The translations under genes and the position numbers were made by a program. From contig NZ_MKTH01000013.1 in assembly GCF_001898175.1 (NCBI RefSeq), positions 355,795-419,794 on the forward strand: a stretch of DNA of 64,000 nt, in the 5' to 3' direction. The DNA comes from Cellulomonas sp. 73-92 (GTDB lineage Bacteria > Actinomycetota > Actinomycetes > Actinomycetales > Cellulomonadaceae). Shown here one piece after another: positions 46,917-53,400 of the stretch. Every line of letters starts with the position of its first letter. The stretch's first letter is position 1. The notes below the pieces were generated by a model, which was not told the origin of the DNA, made no database searches, and saw only the letters and a program-made list of their open reading frames with translations.

Positions 46917-48222
46917 CCGCTGGCACGTCACCGCCGCCGCCACCGGCACCGTGCTGGCGGGCGCCGTGCTGCTCGCGCTCGGGGCCTTCGCCGGCCGGGG
47001 CGACGTGGCCCTCGTGGGCGCGTTGCCCCTGGTGGTGGGTGCGTGGGACCTGCTGCGGCGGCCCACCGGGGAGGTCCGGCCGTCCCTGGGACCCCCGGCG
47101 CGCGCGGACGACGACGGCGCGCTGCGCGCGGAGCTGTCGCTGGAGGCCCCGGCGGGGGCGGTCGCCGTGGCGGTCGGTGTGCACCGCGCGGGACTGCCCG
47201 CGGCGGACGCGCTCCTCGCGCTGCCCGACGAGGCCGGGCCGGGCCCCGTGACGCGGCGCGTGCCGCTCGTCGTGCGCACCGTGCGGACCGGGCCGCAGGA
47301 GCTGGCGACCGTGGAGGTCCAGGGTCTGGGGCCGGGCCTGGCCGCGGCGAGCGAGGCGGGTGGACCGGTGCGGCGCGACGCGCTGGTGCTGCCGTCGGCC
47401 GCGCCGCTGCGGGAGGTGCCGCTGCCGGCGCGGCTGCGCGGGCTGACGGGCGCGCACGTCTCGCGGCGGCCGGGTGAGGGTGGCGACCTGCGCGACGTCC
47501 ACCAGTTCCACCCGGGCGACCGGCTCCGCCGCATCGACTGGCGCGTCACGGCCCGCCGCTCGCCCGGGCTGAGCGAGCTCTACGTGCGCGGTGAGCACGC
47601 GCTCGCGGAGGCCGCGGTGATGCTCGTCGTCGACTCGCGCGACGAGGTGGGTCCCGACCCGCGGACCTGGGCGGGCAGCCGCCCGACGCGGCCCGACGAC
47701 CCCACGTCGCTCGACGTCGCGCGCCGAGCGGCGGCCTCGGTGGCGCGGGCGTTCATCGCCGGCGGGGACCGCGTGGGGCTCGACGACCTCGGCGTGGTGC
47801 GGCGCCCGCTGCCACCCGGAGGCGGGCGCGGCCAGCTCGACCGGATCACCCACGCGCTCGCGCTGACCAAGCCGGAGGGCTGGTCGCGGCACCGGGTGCG
47901 CTCGCCCCGGCTGCCGTCGGGCGCGCTCGTCGTCGTGTTCTCCACGTTCCTGGACGACGAACCGGCGGACGCCGCCGCCGCGTGGCGACGCGTCGGTCAC
48001 CGGGTGGTCGCCGTGGACGTGCTGCCGCGGCTGCGGACGGCGCACCTGTCGGGCCGTGCGGCCACGGCGGCGCGGCTCGTCCTCGTCGACCGGGAGGACC
48101 GGCTGGCCGACCTGCGCGACCTCGACGTCGAGGTGGTCACGTGGCGCGACGACCCGGCGCTCGCGCTCGCGGTGCTCGCCCGCTCCGACCGCCGCCGCCC
48201 CGGCGCGGGGGTGCCGCGATGA
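46909..48222 (+). CDS. DUF58 domain protein
   Basis: 437 residues. Two N-terminal membrane helices (AATGTVLAGAVLLALGAFAG and a following ALVGALPLVVGAWDLL) lead to an immunoglobulin-like region. The DUF58 core is DVHQFHPGDRLRRIDWRVTA with the invariant Asp-Trp, and a VWA-like fold follows with MLVVDSRDEVG and the ALVVVFSTFLDD strand. These proteins act with the MoxR ATPase next to it; the process is not established. The start is GTG. The stop overlaps the 45-codon micro-ORF by 4 bases (ATGA). Confidence 0.92.
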   Translation: MADRWHVTAAATGTVLAGAVLLALGAFAGRGDVALVGALPLVVGAWDLLRRPTGEVRPSLGPPARADDDGALRAELSLEAPAGAVAVAVGVHRAGLPAADALLALPDEAGPGPVTRRVPLVVRTVRTGPQELATVEVQGLGPGLAAASEAGGPVRRDALVLPSAAPLREVPLPARLRGLTGAHVSRRPGEGGDLRDVHQFHPGDRLRRIDWRVTARRSPGLSELYVRGEHALAEAAVMLVVDSRDEVGPDPRTWAGSRPTRPDDPTSLDVARRAAASVARAFIAGGDRVGLDDLGVVRRPLPPGGGRGQLDRITHALALTKPEGWSRHRVRSPRLPSGALVVVFSTFLDDEPADAAAAWRRVGHRVVAVDVLPRLRTAHLSGRAATAARLVLVDREDRLADLRDLDVEVVTWRDDPALALAVLARSDRRRPGAGVPR

Positions 48223-48356
48223 CGGGAACGGACGTCGCGCGGGTGGCGCCTATGGGGAGGAATCGGTCCGCCTGGCGGCCCGAACCCTCCCCGCTCGGTG
48301 CTGTGCCGGTGAGCGGCGGCGCACCGGTGACGGACGTCGCGCGGGTGGCGCGATGA
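48219..48356 (+). CDS. Micro-ORF of 45 codons flanked by a 22-base direct repeat
   Basis: The peptide begins MTGTDVARVAPMGRNRSAWR and ends APVTDVARVAR, so TDVARVA occurs at both ends. Its ATG overlaps the DUF58 stop and its TGA overlaps the following ATG, both as ATGA. No domain is recognised. The ends are encoded by the repeat pair 48228-48249 and 48330-48351, 102 bases (34 codons) apart, which suggests that this ORF arose by duplication or insertion of 102 bases at a former stop/start junction. Confidence 0.4.
   Translation: MTGTDVARVAPMGRNRSAWRPEPSPLGAVPVSGGAPVTDVARVAR
48228..48351 (+). repeat. 22-base direct repeats, 102 bases apart
   Basis: Exact copies lie at 48228-48249 and 48330-48351; each begins ACGGACGTCGCGCG. 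Each precedes an ATG-containing junction. The spacing is a multiple of three. Confidence 0.85.
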
Positions 48357-48952
48357 CCGCGGGCGACGTGCTGCGCGCCCTGCAGGCGGCGCGCGACGAG
48401 GACCGGGTGGTCGGCGTCGAGCTCGAGGGGGTGCGGACGCTGTCGGGGGCGGCCGTGCGCTCGGCGGCGGCGCTGCTCAGCCTGCTCGTGCCGTTCGCCG
48501 CGGGGTTCGCGACGATGCGGGGACCGGTCGCGGCGATCGCGGACGCGCTCGCGGTGCTGGTGGTGCTGCTCGTGCTCGTGCGGCCACGCACCGGGTGGGG
48601 CGCGTGGCTGCTGGTGCTCGCGGCGCTGCGCCTGCTGCTGGGCGGGCCCGTGCCGGCGTGGCAGCTCGCGGCGCTGCTGCTCGTCATCCACGCCGCCGTG
48701 CTCGCGACGATGCTCGCGGCCCGTGTGGAGCCCCGCACCCGGGTGGAGGTCGAGGTGCCCGTGGCGTTGGTGCGGCGCGCCTGGCCGGTGCAGCTCGGTG
48801 CGCAGGTGGCCGGGGTGCTCGTCTGGCTCGTCGGGCCCGGGCGCACGCTGCCCGGCGCGGAGGTGTGGCGCGCGCTCGCGCTGGTCGCGGTCGTGGTGCT
48901 GCTCCTCGTCGTGCTGCCCGCCGCCCGCCGCGACCGCGAGCCGGACCGGTAA
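48353..48952 (+). CDS. Four- to five-helix membrane protein, end of MoxR operon
   Basis: 199 residues. The polar N-terminus (about 30 residues) precedes helices ALLSLLVPFAAGFATM, AIADALAVLVVLLVLVRP, WLLVLAALRLLLG, WQLAALLLVIHAAVLATML, a conserved EVPVALVRRAWPVQLGAQVA stretch, and the last helix ALALVAVVVLLLVVLPAA. No enzymatic motif is recognised. ATG 48353 overlaps the micro-ORF stop. The position suggests it belongs with the DUF58/MoxR/DUF4129 membrane complex. The transcript probably ends before the promoter at 48958. Confidence 0.75.
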   Translation: MTAGDVLRALQAARDEDRVVGVELEGVRTLSGAAVRSAAALLSLLVPFAAGFATMRGPVAAIADALAVLVVLLVLVRPRTGWGAWLLVLAALRLLLGGPVPAWQLAALLLVIHAAVLATMLAARVEPRTRVEVEVPVALVRRAWPVQLGAQVAGVLVWLVGPGRTLPGAEVWRALALVAVVVLLLVVLPAARRDREPDR

Positions 48953-48957
48953 ACGGC

Positions 48958-48986
48958 TTGGCGTCGCGCGCGACGCGACGTAGCGT
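48958..48986 (+). promoter_or_regulatory. Promoter for the map leader transcript
   Basis: TTGGCG (48958-48963) and TAGCGT (48981-48986) are exactly 17 bases apart. The spacer contains the perfect 16-base palindrome GCGTCGCGCGCGACGC at 48961-48976, so a regulator could bind across the promoter. The start point would be near 48993, about 26 bases before the mini-ORF. Confidence 0.5.
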
Positions 48987-49000
48987 CGTGCGCACACGGG

Positions 49001-49057
49001 AAAGGAGGTGGTCCGGAGATGGTTCATTCCAGGACGCGTGAGGTGGCTGTCCGCTAG
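49001..49057 (+). CDS. 12-codon leader ORF with a perfect Shine-Dalgarno
   Basis: AAAGGAGGTG at 49001-49010 pairs with ten bases of the 16S rRNA 3' end. ATG follows at 49019 and the ORF ends with TAG at 49055-49057, reading MVHSRTREVAVR. The peptide is short and Arg-rich with codons that include CGT, AGG and CGC. Such a strong ribosome site on so short an ORF is the mark of a regulatory leader peptide whose translation changes the downstream RNA fold. Coding start is 49019; the interval includes the ribosome site. Confidence 0.5.
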   Translation, partial: KGGGPEMVHSRTREVAVR

Positions 49058-49072
49058 CCGCCCGTCGAACCA

Positions 49073-49197
49073 GGACGGACTGCCTTCGTCCAGGCCCCGA
49101 GCGGCCGAGCGAGTACAGGCAGCCACCGCAGCCCGTGGGAGCCGCGACATCGTCCAGCGCGGCAGGGTCCCCGTCAGGGGACCCGGCCCACGGGCTG
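49073..49197 (+). ncRNA. Structured leader RNA with three-way junction
   Basis: Four helices can be drawn by eye. First comes a hairpin GGACGGA/TTCGTCC (49073-49079 with 49085-49091). A closing stem CAGCCCGTGGG/CCCACGGGCTG follows (49129-49139 with 49187-49197, 11 pairs). Inside it are GCCGCG/CGCGGC (49141-49146 with 49158-49163) and GGGTCCCC/GGGGACCC with loop GTCA (49165-49184). The closing stem plus two inner hairpins make a compact three-way junction. It follows the mini-ORF and precedes map by 124 bases. No known RNA family is recognised. Confidence 0.55.
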
Positions 49198-49228
49198 TTC
49201 CATGCCCGGCCCCGAACCACCCCGTCTT

Positions 49229-49279
49229 CACTTTCCTGAAGTCCGCGTCGTGATTCGCGACCCAAAGTTCAGGAAAGTG
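49229..49279. promoter_or_regulatory. Perfect 12-bp inverted repeat just before map
   Basis: CACTTTCCTGAA (49229-49240) and TTCAGGAAAGTG (49268-49279) are exact reverse complements with a 27-base centre that includes CGCG/CGCG. It ends 42 bases before the map start and is distinctly AT-richer than its surroundings. It could be an operator or an RNA hairpin in the map leader; there is no U-tract for a terminator. Confidence 0.55.
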
Positions 49280-49321
49280 GCCCGGAGCATCGACTGGCGC
49301 CGACCATGAAACAGTGGGGAC

Positions 49322-50086
49322 GTGCCTCTCAAGACCCCCCAAGAGATCGAGCAGATGCGGCCCGTGGGCCGGCTGGTCGCCGACGTCCTCACCTCACTGC
49401 GCGAGCACGCGAAGATCGGCATGACGACGTGGGACCTCGACGCCCACGCGGCGGAGATGATCGCCGCCGCCGGCGCCCGCTCGGTCTACCTCGGCTATCA
49501 CCCCTCGTTCGGCGCGATGCCGTACCCGGGCGTGCTCTGCATCTCCGTCAACGACGCCGCGCTGCACGGCCTGCCCTCGGACCGGGTGCTCGCCGACGGT
49601 GACGTCGTCTCGGTCGACTTCGCCTGCGAGCTGCAGGGCTGGGTCGCCGACTCGGCGCTGACCTTCCAGCTCGGGACCGCGTCCGACGAGGCCCAGCGCC
49701 TCATCGCCACGACGTCCGCCGCCCTCGACGCGGGCATTGCCGCCGCCCGGCCGGGCGGTCACATGGGCGACATCTCCGCCGCGATCGGCCGTGTGGGCCG
49801 CCAGGGCGGGTACGGCATCAACGCCGACTTCGGCGGGCACGGCGTGGGCCGCACCATGCACGAGGACCCGCACGTGGCGAACTTGGGGCGCCGCCGCACC
49901 GGGCTCAAGCTGCGCAGCGGCCTCGTGATGGCGATCGAGCCGTGGTACATGGCGGGTGGCGACGAGTACGTCATCGACGACGACGGCTGGACCATCCGCT
50001 CCGCCGACGGTTCGCTGGCTGCCCACTTCGAGCACACGATCGCCCTGACGCCCGCCGGCCCGGTGATCCTCACCGCCCGCGACTGA
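49322..50086 (+). CDS. map: Type I methionine aminopeptidase
   Basis: Removes the N-terminal methionine from new proteins; 254 residues. The pita-bread fold has all five metal ligands: Asp in VSVDFACEL, Asp in VADSALTF, His in GGHGVGRTMHEDP, Glu in VMAIEPWYM and Glu in AHFEHTIAL. It starts MPLKTPQEIEQMRPVGRLVA from GTG 49322; only a weak purine stretch precedes it. It is not next to secY-adk, where the housekeeping map usually lies, so it may be a second copy. It is preceded by an unusually elaborate leader (48958-49279), which suggests regulated expression. Confidence 0.95.
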   Translation: MPLKTPQEIEQMRPVGRLVADVLTSLREHAKIGMTTWDLDAHAAEMIAAAGARSVYLGYHPSFGAMPYPGVLCISVNDAALHGLPSDRVLADGDVVSVDFACELQGWVADSALTFQLGTASDEAQRLIATTSAALDAGIAAARPGGHMGDISAAIGRVGRQGGYGINADFGGHGVGRTMHEDPHVANLGRRRTGLKLRSGLVMAIEPWYMAGGDEYVIDDDGWTIRSADGSLAAHFEHTIALTPAGPVILTARD

Positions 50087-50152
50087 CCCGCGCCGGTCGA
50101 CGCAGCTGCGCCCAGGCCTCACCGGGGGTGCGGTGTCGCCCGCTTGCCCGCG

Positions 50153-50389
50153 GAGATGCAGGGCCGGACGACGAGGGTGCGGCCCGGCGCGGCCCGGAGA
50201 TGCAGGGCCGGACGACGAAGGTGTGGTCCGCCCCGCCCCGGGTGTCGTGTTGCCTCCTGACCGGGGGGCGGTGTTGCCTCCTGGCCGCCGAGCGCCCACT
50301 TCGTCGTCGAGACCGGGCGCTGCGGACGTCGGAAGGCACGGTCTCGGTGAGGAAGTGGGCGCTCGCGGAGATGCAGGGCCGGACGACGA
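50153..50389 (+). repeat. Three exact copies of a 22-base repeat
   Basis: Each copy starts GAGATGCAGGGCCGGACG and continues with ACGA; the copies are at 50153-50174, 50197-50218 and 50368-50389, followed by a similar GGTG region. A degenerate fourth copy starts near 50581. They lie in the gene-free stretch 50087-50745 between map and the convergent ABC permease gene. Confidence 0.85.
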
Positions 50390-50584
50390 AGGTGCGGCCT
50401 GGCCCCTCCCGGGTGCACCCCGCTCCCGCTCGGGTGCAGCCCCGCCCCCGCCCGGGTGCCGTGTTGCGTCCTCACCGGGGTGCGGTGCTGCTCTCCTGGC
50501 CGCCGAGCGCCCACTTCGTCGTCGAGACCGGTCGTTTCGGACGTCGGAAGGCACGGTCTCGGTGAGGAAGTGGGCGCTCGCGGA
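50281..50584. repeat. Twin 89-bp palindromic elements
   Basis: Copies at 50281-50369 and 50496-50584 are identical except for the central 7 bases (GCGCTGC and TCGTTTC). Each contains nested inverted repeats: GAGCGCCCACTTC with GAAGTGGGCGCTC (50290-50302/50352-50364 and 50505-50517/50567-50579), and inside these CGAGACCG with CGGTCTCG. Each can thus fold into a long hairpin with a variable tip. They resemble REP/BIME or MITE-like intergenic elements and may also end the two convergent transcripts. No reading frame here looks coding. Confidence 0.8.
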
Positions 50585-50609
50585 AGAAGGGCCGGGCCGC
50601 ATGACGAAG

Positions 50610-50732
50610 GTGCGGCCCGGCCCCCAACCAGGTGCGGCCCGGCCCCCAACCAGGTGCCGTGCTGGCCCCCCGCCGGTGCGACGGGCTGGCCCCCCGCCGG
50701 TGCGACGGGCTGGCCCCCCGCCGGTGCGACGG
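50610..50732 (+). repeat. Short tandem repeats: 22 bases x2 and 24 bases x3
   Basis: A 22-base unit starting GTGCGGCCCGGCCCCC occurs at 50610-50631 and 50632-50653. A 24-base unit starting GCTGGCCCCCCGCCGG occurs three times without mismatch at 50661-50684, 50685-50708 and 50709-50732. There are no spacers, so this is not a CRISPR. The array ends 14 bases before the stop of the ABC-2 permease gene. Confidence 0.9.
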
Positions 50733-50745
50733 GCGGGCGCCCGGG

Positions 50746-51570
50746 TCAGAGCGAGCGCTGGTAGTTCCGCATCGCGGCGACCGACCACGCGTACGTCACC
50801 GCGGCCAGCGCCAGGAGCAGCAGGCCCCGGGTGAGCACCACCCGGCCGTCGATGGACGGCGACATCGCGGTGCGCGCCAGCTCGGTCGCCCAGGTGAGGG
50901 GGTTGTACCGCGCGGTGGCCTGCACCCAGTGCGGCAGCAGGGCCACCGGCATGAGCGCCGTCGAGAGGAACGTCGCCGGGAGGACGACGAGCGTCGAGAT
51001 CCCGATGAGCGCCGTCTGATCCCGAGCCGTCAGCGCGACCGCCGCCGACACCGAGCAGAACGCCGCCGCGAGCAGCAGCGACGCCACGAGGGCGATAGCC
51101 ATGCCGGTGGGCCCGCCCGCGTAGCGAGCGCCCGCCGCCCACCCGATGAGCAGCAGCACCACGCCCTGGATCAGCGACAGCAGCAGCTGCTGCACCAGCT
51201 GGCCGGCGACGAGCGCCGACCGCGACACGGGCGACGACAGCAGCCGGTCCATGACCCCGGACCTGATGTCGTCGATGAACCCGGTCCCGGCCCAGGCGCC
51301 GGAGTAGAGCATCGTCATCATGAGGATCCCGGGGACCAGGAACGTCAGGTAGCTGGTGTGCCCGAAGCCCGGCACCTGCGTGACGGCCTTGAACACGTTC
51401 CCGAACAGGACGATCCACACGACCGGCTGGATCACCGAGACGCCGAGGCCCCACGGCAGGCGGAAGCCGTCGACGATCCAGCGGCGCGCGACGAGCCCCG
51501 CCTGCACCGGCCACGGCGCGCGGGCGGCGGCCGCGGGCGGGGCACTCACGGAAACAGGTGCGGCGCTCAT
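50746..51570 (-). CDS. ABC-2 type drug-export permease
   Basis: 274-residue membrane subunit of a DrrB-like exporter with six helices. After a Pro/Ala leader, the amphipathic WPVQAGLVARRWIVDG is followed by PVVWIVLFGNVF, the external loop with SYLTFLVPGILMMTMLYSG, and the conserved DIRSGVMDRLLSSPVSRSAL. Near the end lies ARYNPLTWATELAR, as in the daunorubicin family. The ATG 51570 overlaps the ATPase stop (ATGA). With the ATPase it should pump a hydrophobic compound or antibiotic; the substrate is unknown. Confidence 0.93.
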   Translation of the reverse strand: MSAAPVSVSAPPAAAARAPWPVQAGLVARRWIVDGFRLPWGLGVSVIQPVVWIVLFGNVFKAVTQVPGFGHTSYLTFLVPGILMMTMLYSGAWAGTGFIDDIRSGVMDRLLSSPVSRSALVAGQLVQQLLLSLIQGVVLLLIGWAAGARYAGGPTGMAIALVASLLLAAAFCSVSAAVALTARDQTALIGISTLVVLPATFLSTALMPVALLPHWVQATARYNPLTWATELARTAMSPSIDGRVVLTRGLLLLALAAVTYAWSVAAMRNYQRSL

Positions 51571-52343
51571 CGGATCGCCTCCGCATCCCAGGCGCGGCCG
51601 GCGTGGTGCAGGTACACGTCCTCGAGCGAGGCGCCGCCGATCTCCGCCTTCAGGGCGGCGGGGCTGCCGGTGGCGACCACCCGGCCGTGGTCGATGATGC
51701 TCACCGCGTCGGCGAGGCGGTCGGCCTCCTCCAGGTAGTGCGTCGTGAGCAGCACCGTCACCTCGTCGTCGGCGGCCAGGGCCCGGATCTCCTGCCACAT
51801 CGAGGCGCGTGCCTCCGGGTCCAGCCCGGTCGTCGGCTCGTCGAGGAACAGCACGCGCGGGGCGTCGACGAGCCCGAGGGCGACGTCGAGCTTGCGGCGC
51901 GTGCCGCCGGACAGCGTGCCGGTGCGACGGCCGGCCTCGTCGTGCAGGCCCATGCGGCCCAGCAGCTCCTCGGCCCGCTCGGACGCCGCCGAACGCCCCG
52001 CGCCGCGCAGCCGCGCGGCCATGACGAGGTTCTCCCTCGGGGTCAGCAGCGGGTCGGCGCCCGTCCCCTGCGAGACGTACCCGATGGCGCGGCGGACCGC
52101 GTCTGCTTCACGTGAAACATCGTGCCCGGCGACCCGGGCCGTGCCCGACGACGCGGTGGACAGCGTGGTGAGGACCTTGGTGGTGGTCGTCTTGCCCGCG
52201 CCGTTAGGCCCGAGCAGGCCGTGCACGGTGCCGGCCGGGACGGTCAGGTCGAGCCCGTCGAGGGCCCGCACGGGCGGGCGGCCGCGACCGCCCGGGTAGG
52301 TCTTGACGAGGCCGGTGGCCTCGACCGCGGGTGTGGGTGACAT
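51567..52343 (-). CDS. ABC-2 exporter ATP-binding protein (DrrA type)
   Basis: 258 residues. Walker A is LLGPNGAGKTTTTKVL, Q-loop GYVSQGTGADPLL, signature LSGGTRRKLDVALGL, Walker B VLFLDEPTTGLDP and switch LLTTHYLEEADRLAD. The C-terminal SLEDVYLHHAGR fits drug-resistance ATPases. The ATG 52343 is preceded by AAAGG; 40 upstream codons of open frame lack support. The permease follows by a 4-base overlap, and a PadR gene lies 151 bases upstream on the same strand. Codons for VSREA inside the gene form a near-consensus parS site (52104-52119), annotated separately. Confidence 0.94.
   Translation of the reverse strand: MSPTPAVEATGLVKTYPGGRGRPPVRALDGLDLTVPAGTVHGLLGPNGAGKTTTTKVLTTLSTASSGTARVAGHDVSREADAVRRAIGYVSQGTGADPLLTPRENLVMAARLRGAGRSAASERAEELLGRMGLHDEAGRRTGTLSGGTRRKLDVALGLVDAPRVLFLDEPTTGLDPEARASMWQEIRALAADDEVTVLLTTHYLEEADRLADAVSIIDHGRVVATGSPAALKAEIGGASLEDVYLHHAGRAWDAEAIR
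52104..52119. promoter_or_regulatory. parS-like ParB-binding site inside the ABC ATPase gene
   Basis: TGCTTCACGTGAAACA matches the 16-base bacterial parS consensus at 15 positions, differing only at base 3. It is a near-perfect palindrome with the central CACGTG. parS sites cluster near oriC and often lie inside genes; this window is close to the expected origin. Sequence match is direct, function is inferred. Confidence 0.75.
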
Positions 52344-52494
52344 GGTGCGCCTTTCGTCGGATCCTCCGACCGGGGCGGCGCTCCTATGCTGAACGTGCAG
52401 CGGATCGCACAGGAGGCATCGCCTCGGTCGGTTCGTGGACGGTCGGCCCGGGTGTTGGCGCACCTGGGCCGACCGGTCTCCCCTGGTGGGGAAG

Positions 52495-53169
52495 TCAGCT
52501 GCCTCCGATCGAGGCCTCGAGCTCGGCGACGGCCTTCGCCATCTCGTCGGGATCGACGCGCCCGTCGTGGACGAGCGTGTCGTGGAGCCTTCGCCACATG
52601 TCGACGCCGGCGAGGCTGCCGTCGACGATGCGGCCGGTCAGGTCCTCGACGAACGCGAGCTCGGCGCGCTGCATGGCGGCCTCGTACTCGGCCTCGAGCT
52701 CGAAGAGCTCGGGCAGGCCCTGGGCGCGGGCGGCAGCCCGCGTCGCGTCGTTGGCCGTCAGCGCCATGCGCAGGGCCTCCGCGCGGATGCGCAGCAGGCG
52801 CACGGCGTCGTCGGGCGCCAGCGCGGGCAGGAACGAGAGCGCCGCCTCGAACTGCGGGAACTCCTTGACGGGCTCCCGGACCAGGTCGGTGAGCCAGTCG
52901 ATGGCCTCCGTGACCCCGGCGTCGGTGATGCGGTAGACGGTGCGCGTCGGCCGGTTGCCGTCGCGCTCGGTGGACGCGGCCTCGATGAGCCCGTGCTTCT
53001 CCAACGACTCCACCACGGAGTACAGCGAGCCGAAGTTAAGGCGGACGGACTCCTCCTTGCGGCGCTCGCGGAGCGTCATGGAGATCTCGTAGGGGTGCAT
53101 GGGCCGCTCCCAGAGCTGGACCAGCACGGCCAGCGCCAGCGGGTTGGTGCGGCGCGTCCGCGGTGCCAT
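52495..53169 (-). CDS. PadR-family transcriptional regulator
   Basis: 224 residues. The winged helix spans about residues 8-85 (NPLALAVLVQLWERPMHPYE, then SVRLNFGSLYSVVESLEKHG and RTVYRITDAGVTEAIDWL), and a PadR C-terminal (AphA-like) helical domain for dimerisation follows. The ATG at 53169 follows AGGAGG; the longer frame upstream crosses the operator-like repeats. It is encoded upstream of and in the same direction as the ABC-2 exporter, the usual arrangement in which the regulator represses itself and the pump until a drug binds. The direct repeats before its start are the likely site. Confidence 0.93.
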   Translation of the reverse strand: MAPRTRRTNPLALAVLVQLWERPMHPYEISMTLRERRKEESVRLNFGSLYSVVESLEKHGLIEAASTERDGNRPTRTVYRITDAGVTEAIDWLTDLVREPVKEFPQFEAALSFLPALAPDDAVRLLRIRAEALRMALTANDATRAAARAQGLPELFELEAEYEAAMQRAELAFVEDLTGRIVDGSLAGVDMWRRLHDTLVHDGRVDPDEMAKAVAELEASIGGS

Positions 53170-53192
53170 GGACCCCCTCCTCCCGCGCGACA

Positions 53193-53238
53193 CTCGATGT
53201 CGAATGCTCGATGTCGAATATATCTCGACTATATCTCG
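53193..53238. promoter_or_regulatory. Operator-like repeats before padR
   Basis: CTCGATGTCGAAT is repeated at 53193-53205 and 53207-53219, followed by TATATCTCG at 53219-53227 and 53230-53238. The run also contains GTCGA and TCGAC in inverted orientation. It is the most AT-rich stretch nearby and lies 24-69 bases upstream of padR, so it probably holds promoter and PadR site. Confidence 0.55.
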
Positions 53239-53400
53239 TCCTCCTCGTCTGGCAAGGCTCTAGCACGACGAGTTCCCGTGGCGACCGCCGGCATGGCGCG
53301 GATGGGACGATGCCGGTGCTCACCCGGCTCGCCGGGTCGAGGCGCACGCCGGCGCTGTCGTCGCCGGCGGCGAGAGAGTGCTGCTCGAGGCGAGGACACG

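Noticed and set aside
49008..49253. 81-codon frame over the map leader RNA
   Set aside because: It begins inside the Shine-Dalgarno of the 12-codon ORF and runs through the junction stems, and the composition is not gene-like.
50661..50732. CRISPR-like array
   Set aside because: The three 24-base units are contiguous, with no spacers and no cas genes nearby.
50087..50745. Insertion sequence remnant
   Set aside because: No transposase fragment or target duplication seen; the repeats are palindromic intergenic elements instead.
50133..50834. Open frames across the repeat island after map
   Set aside because: They encode repeats and low-complexity Arg/Pro/Gly, lack ribosome sites and overlap the convergent permease.
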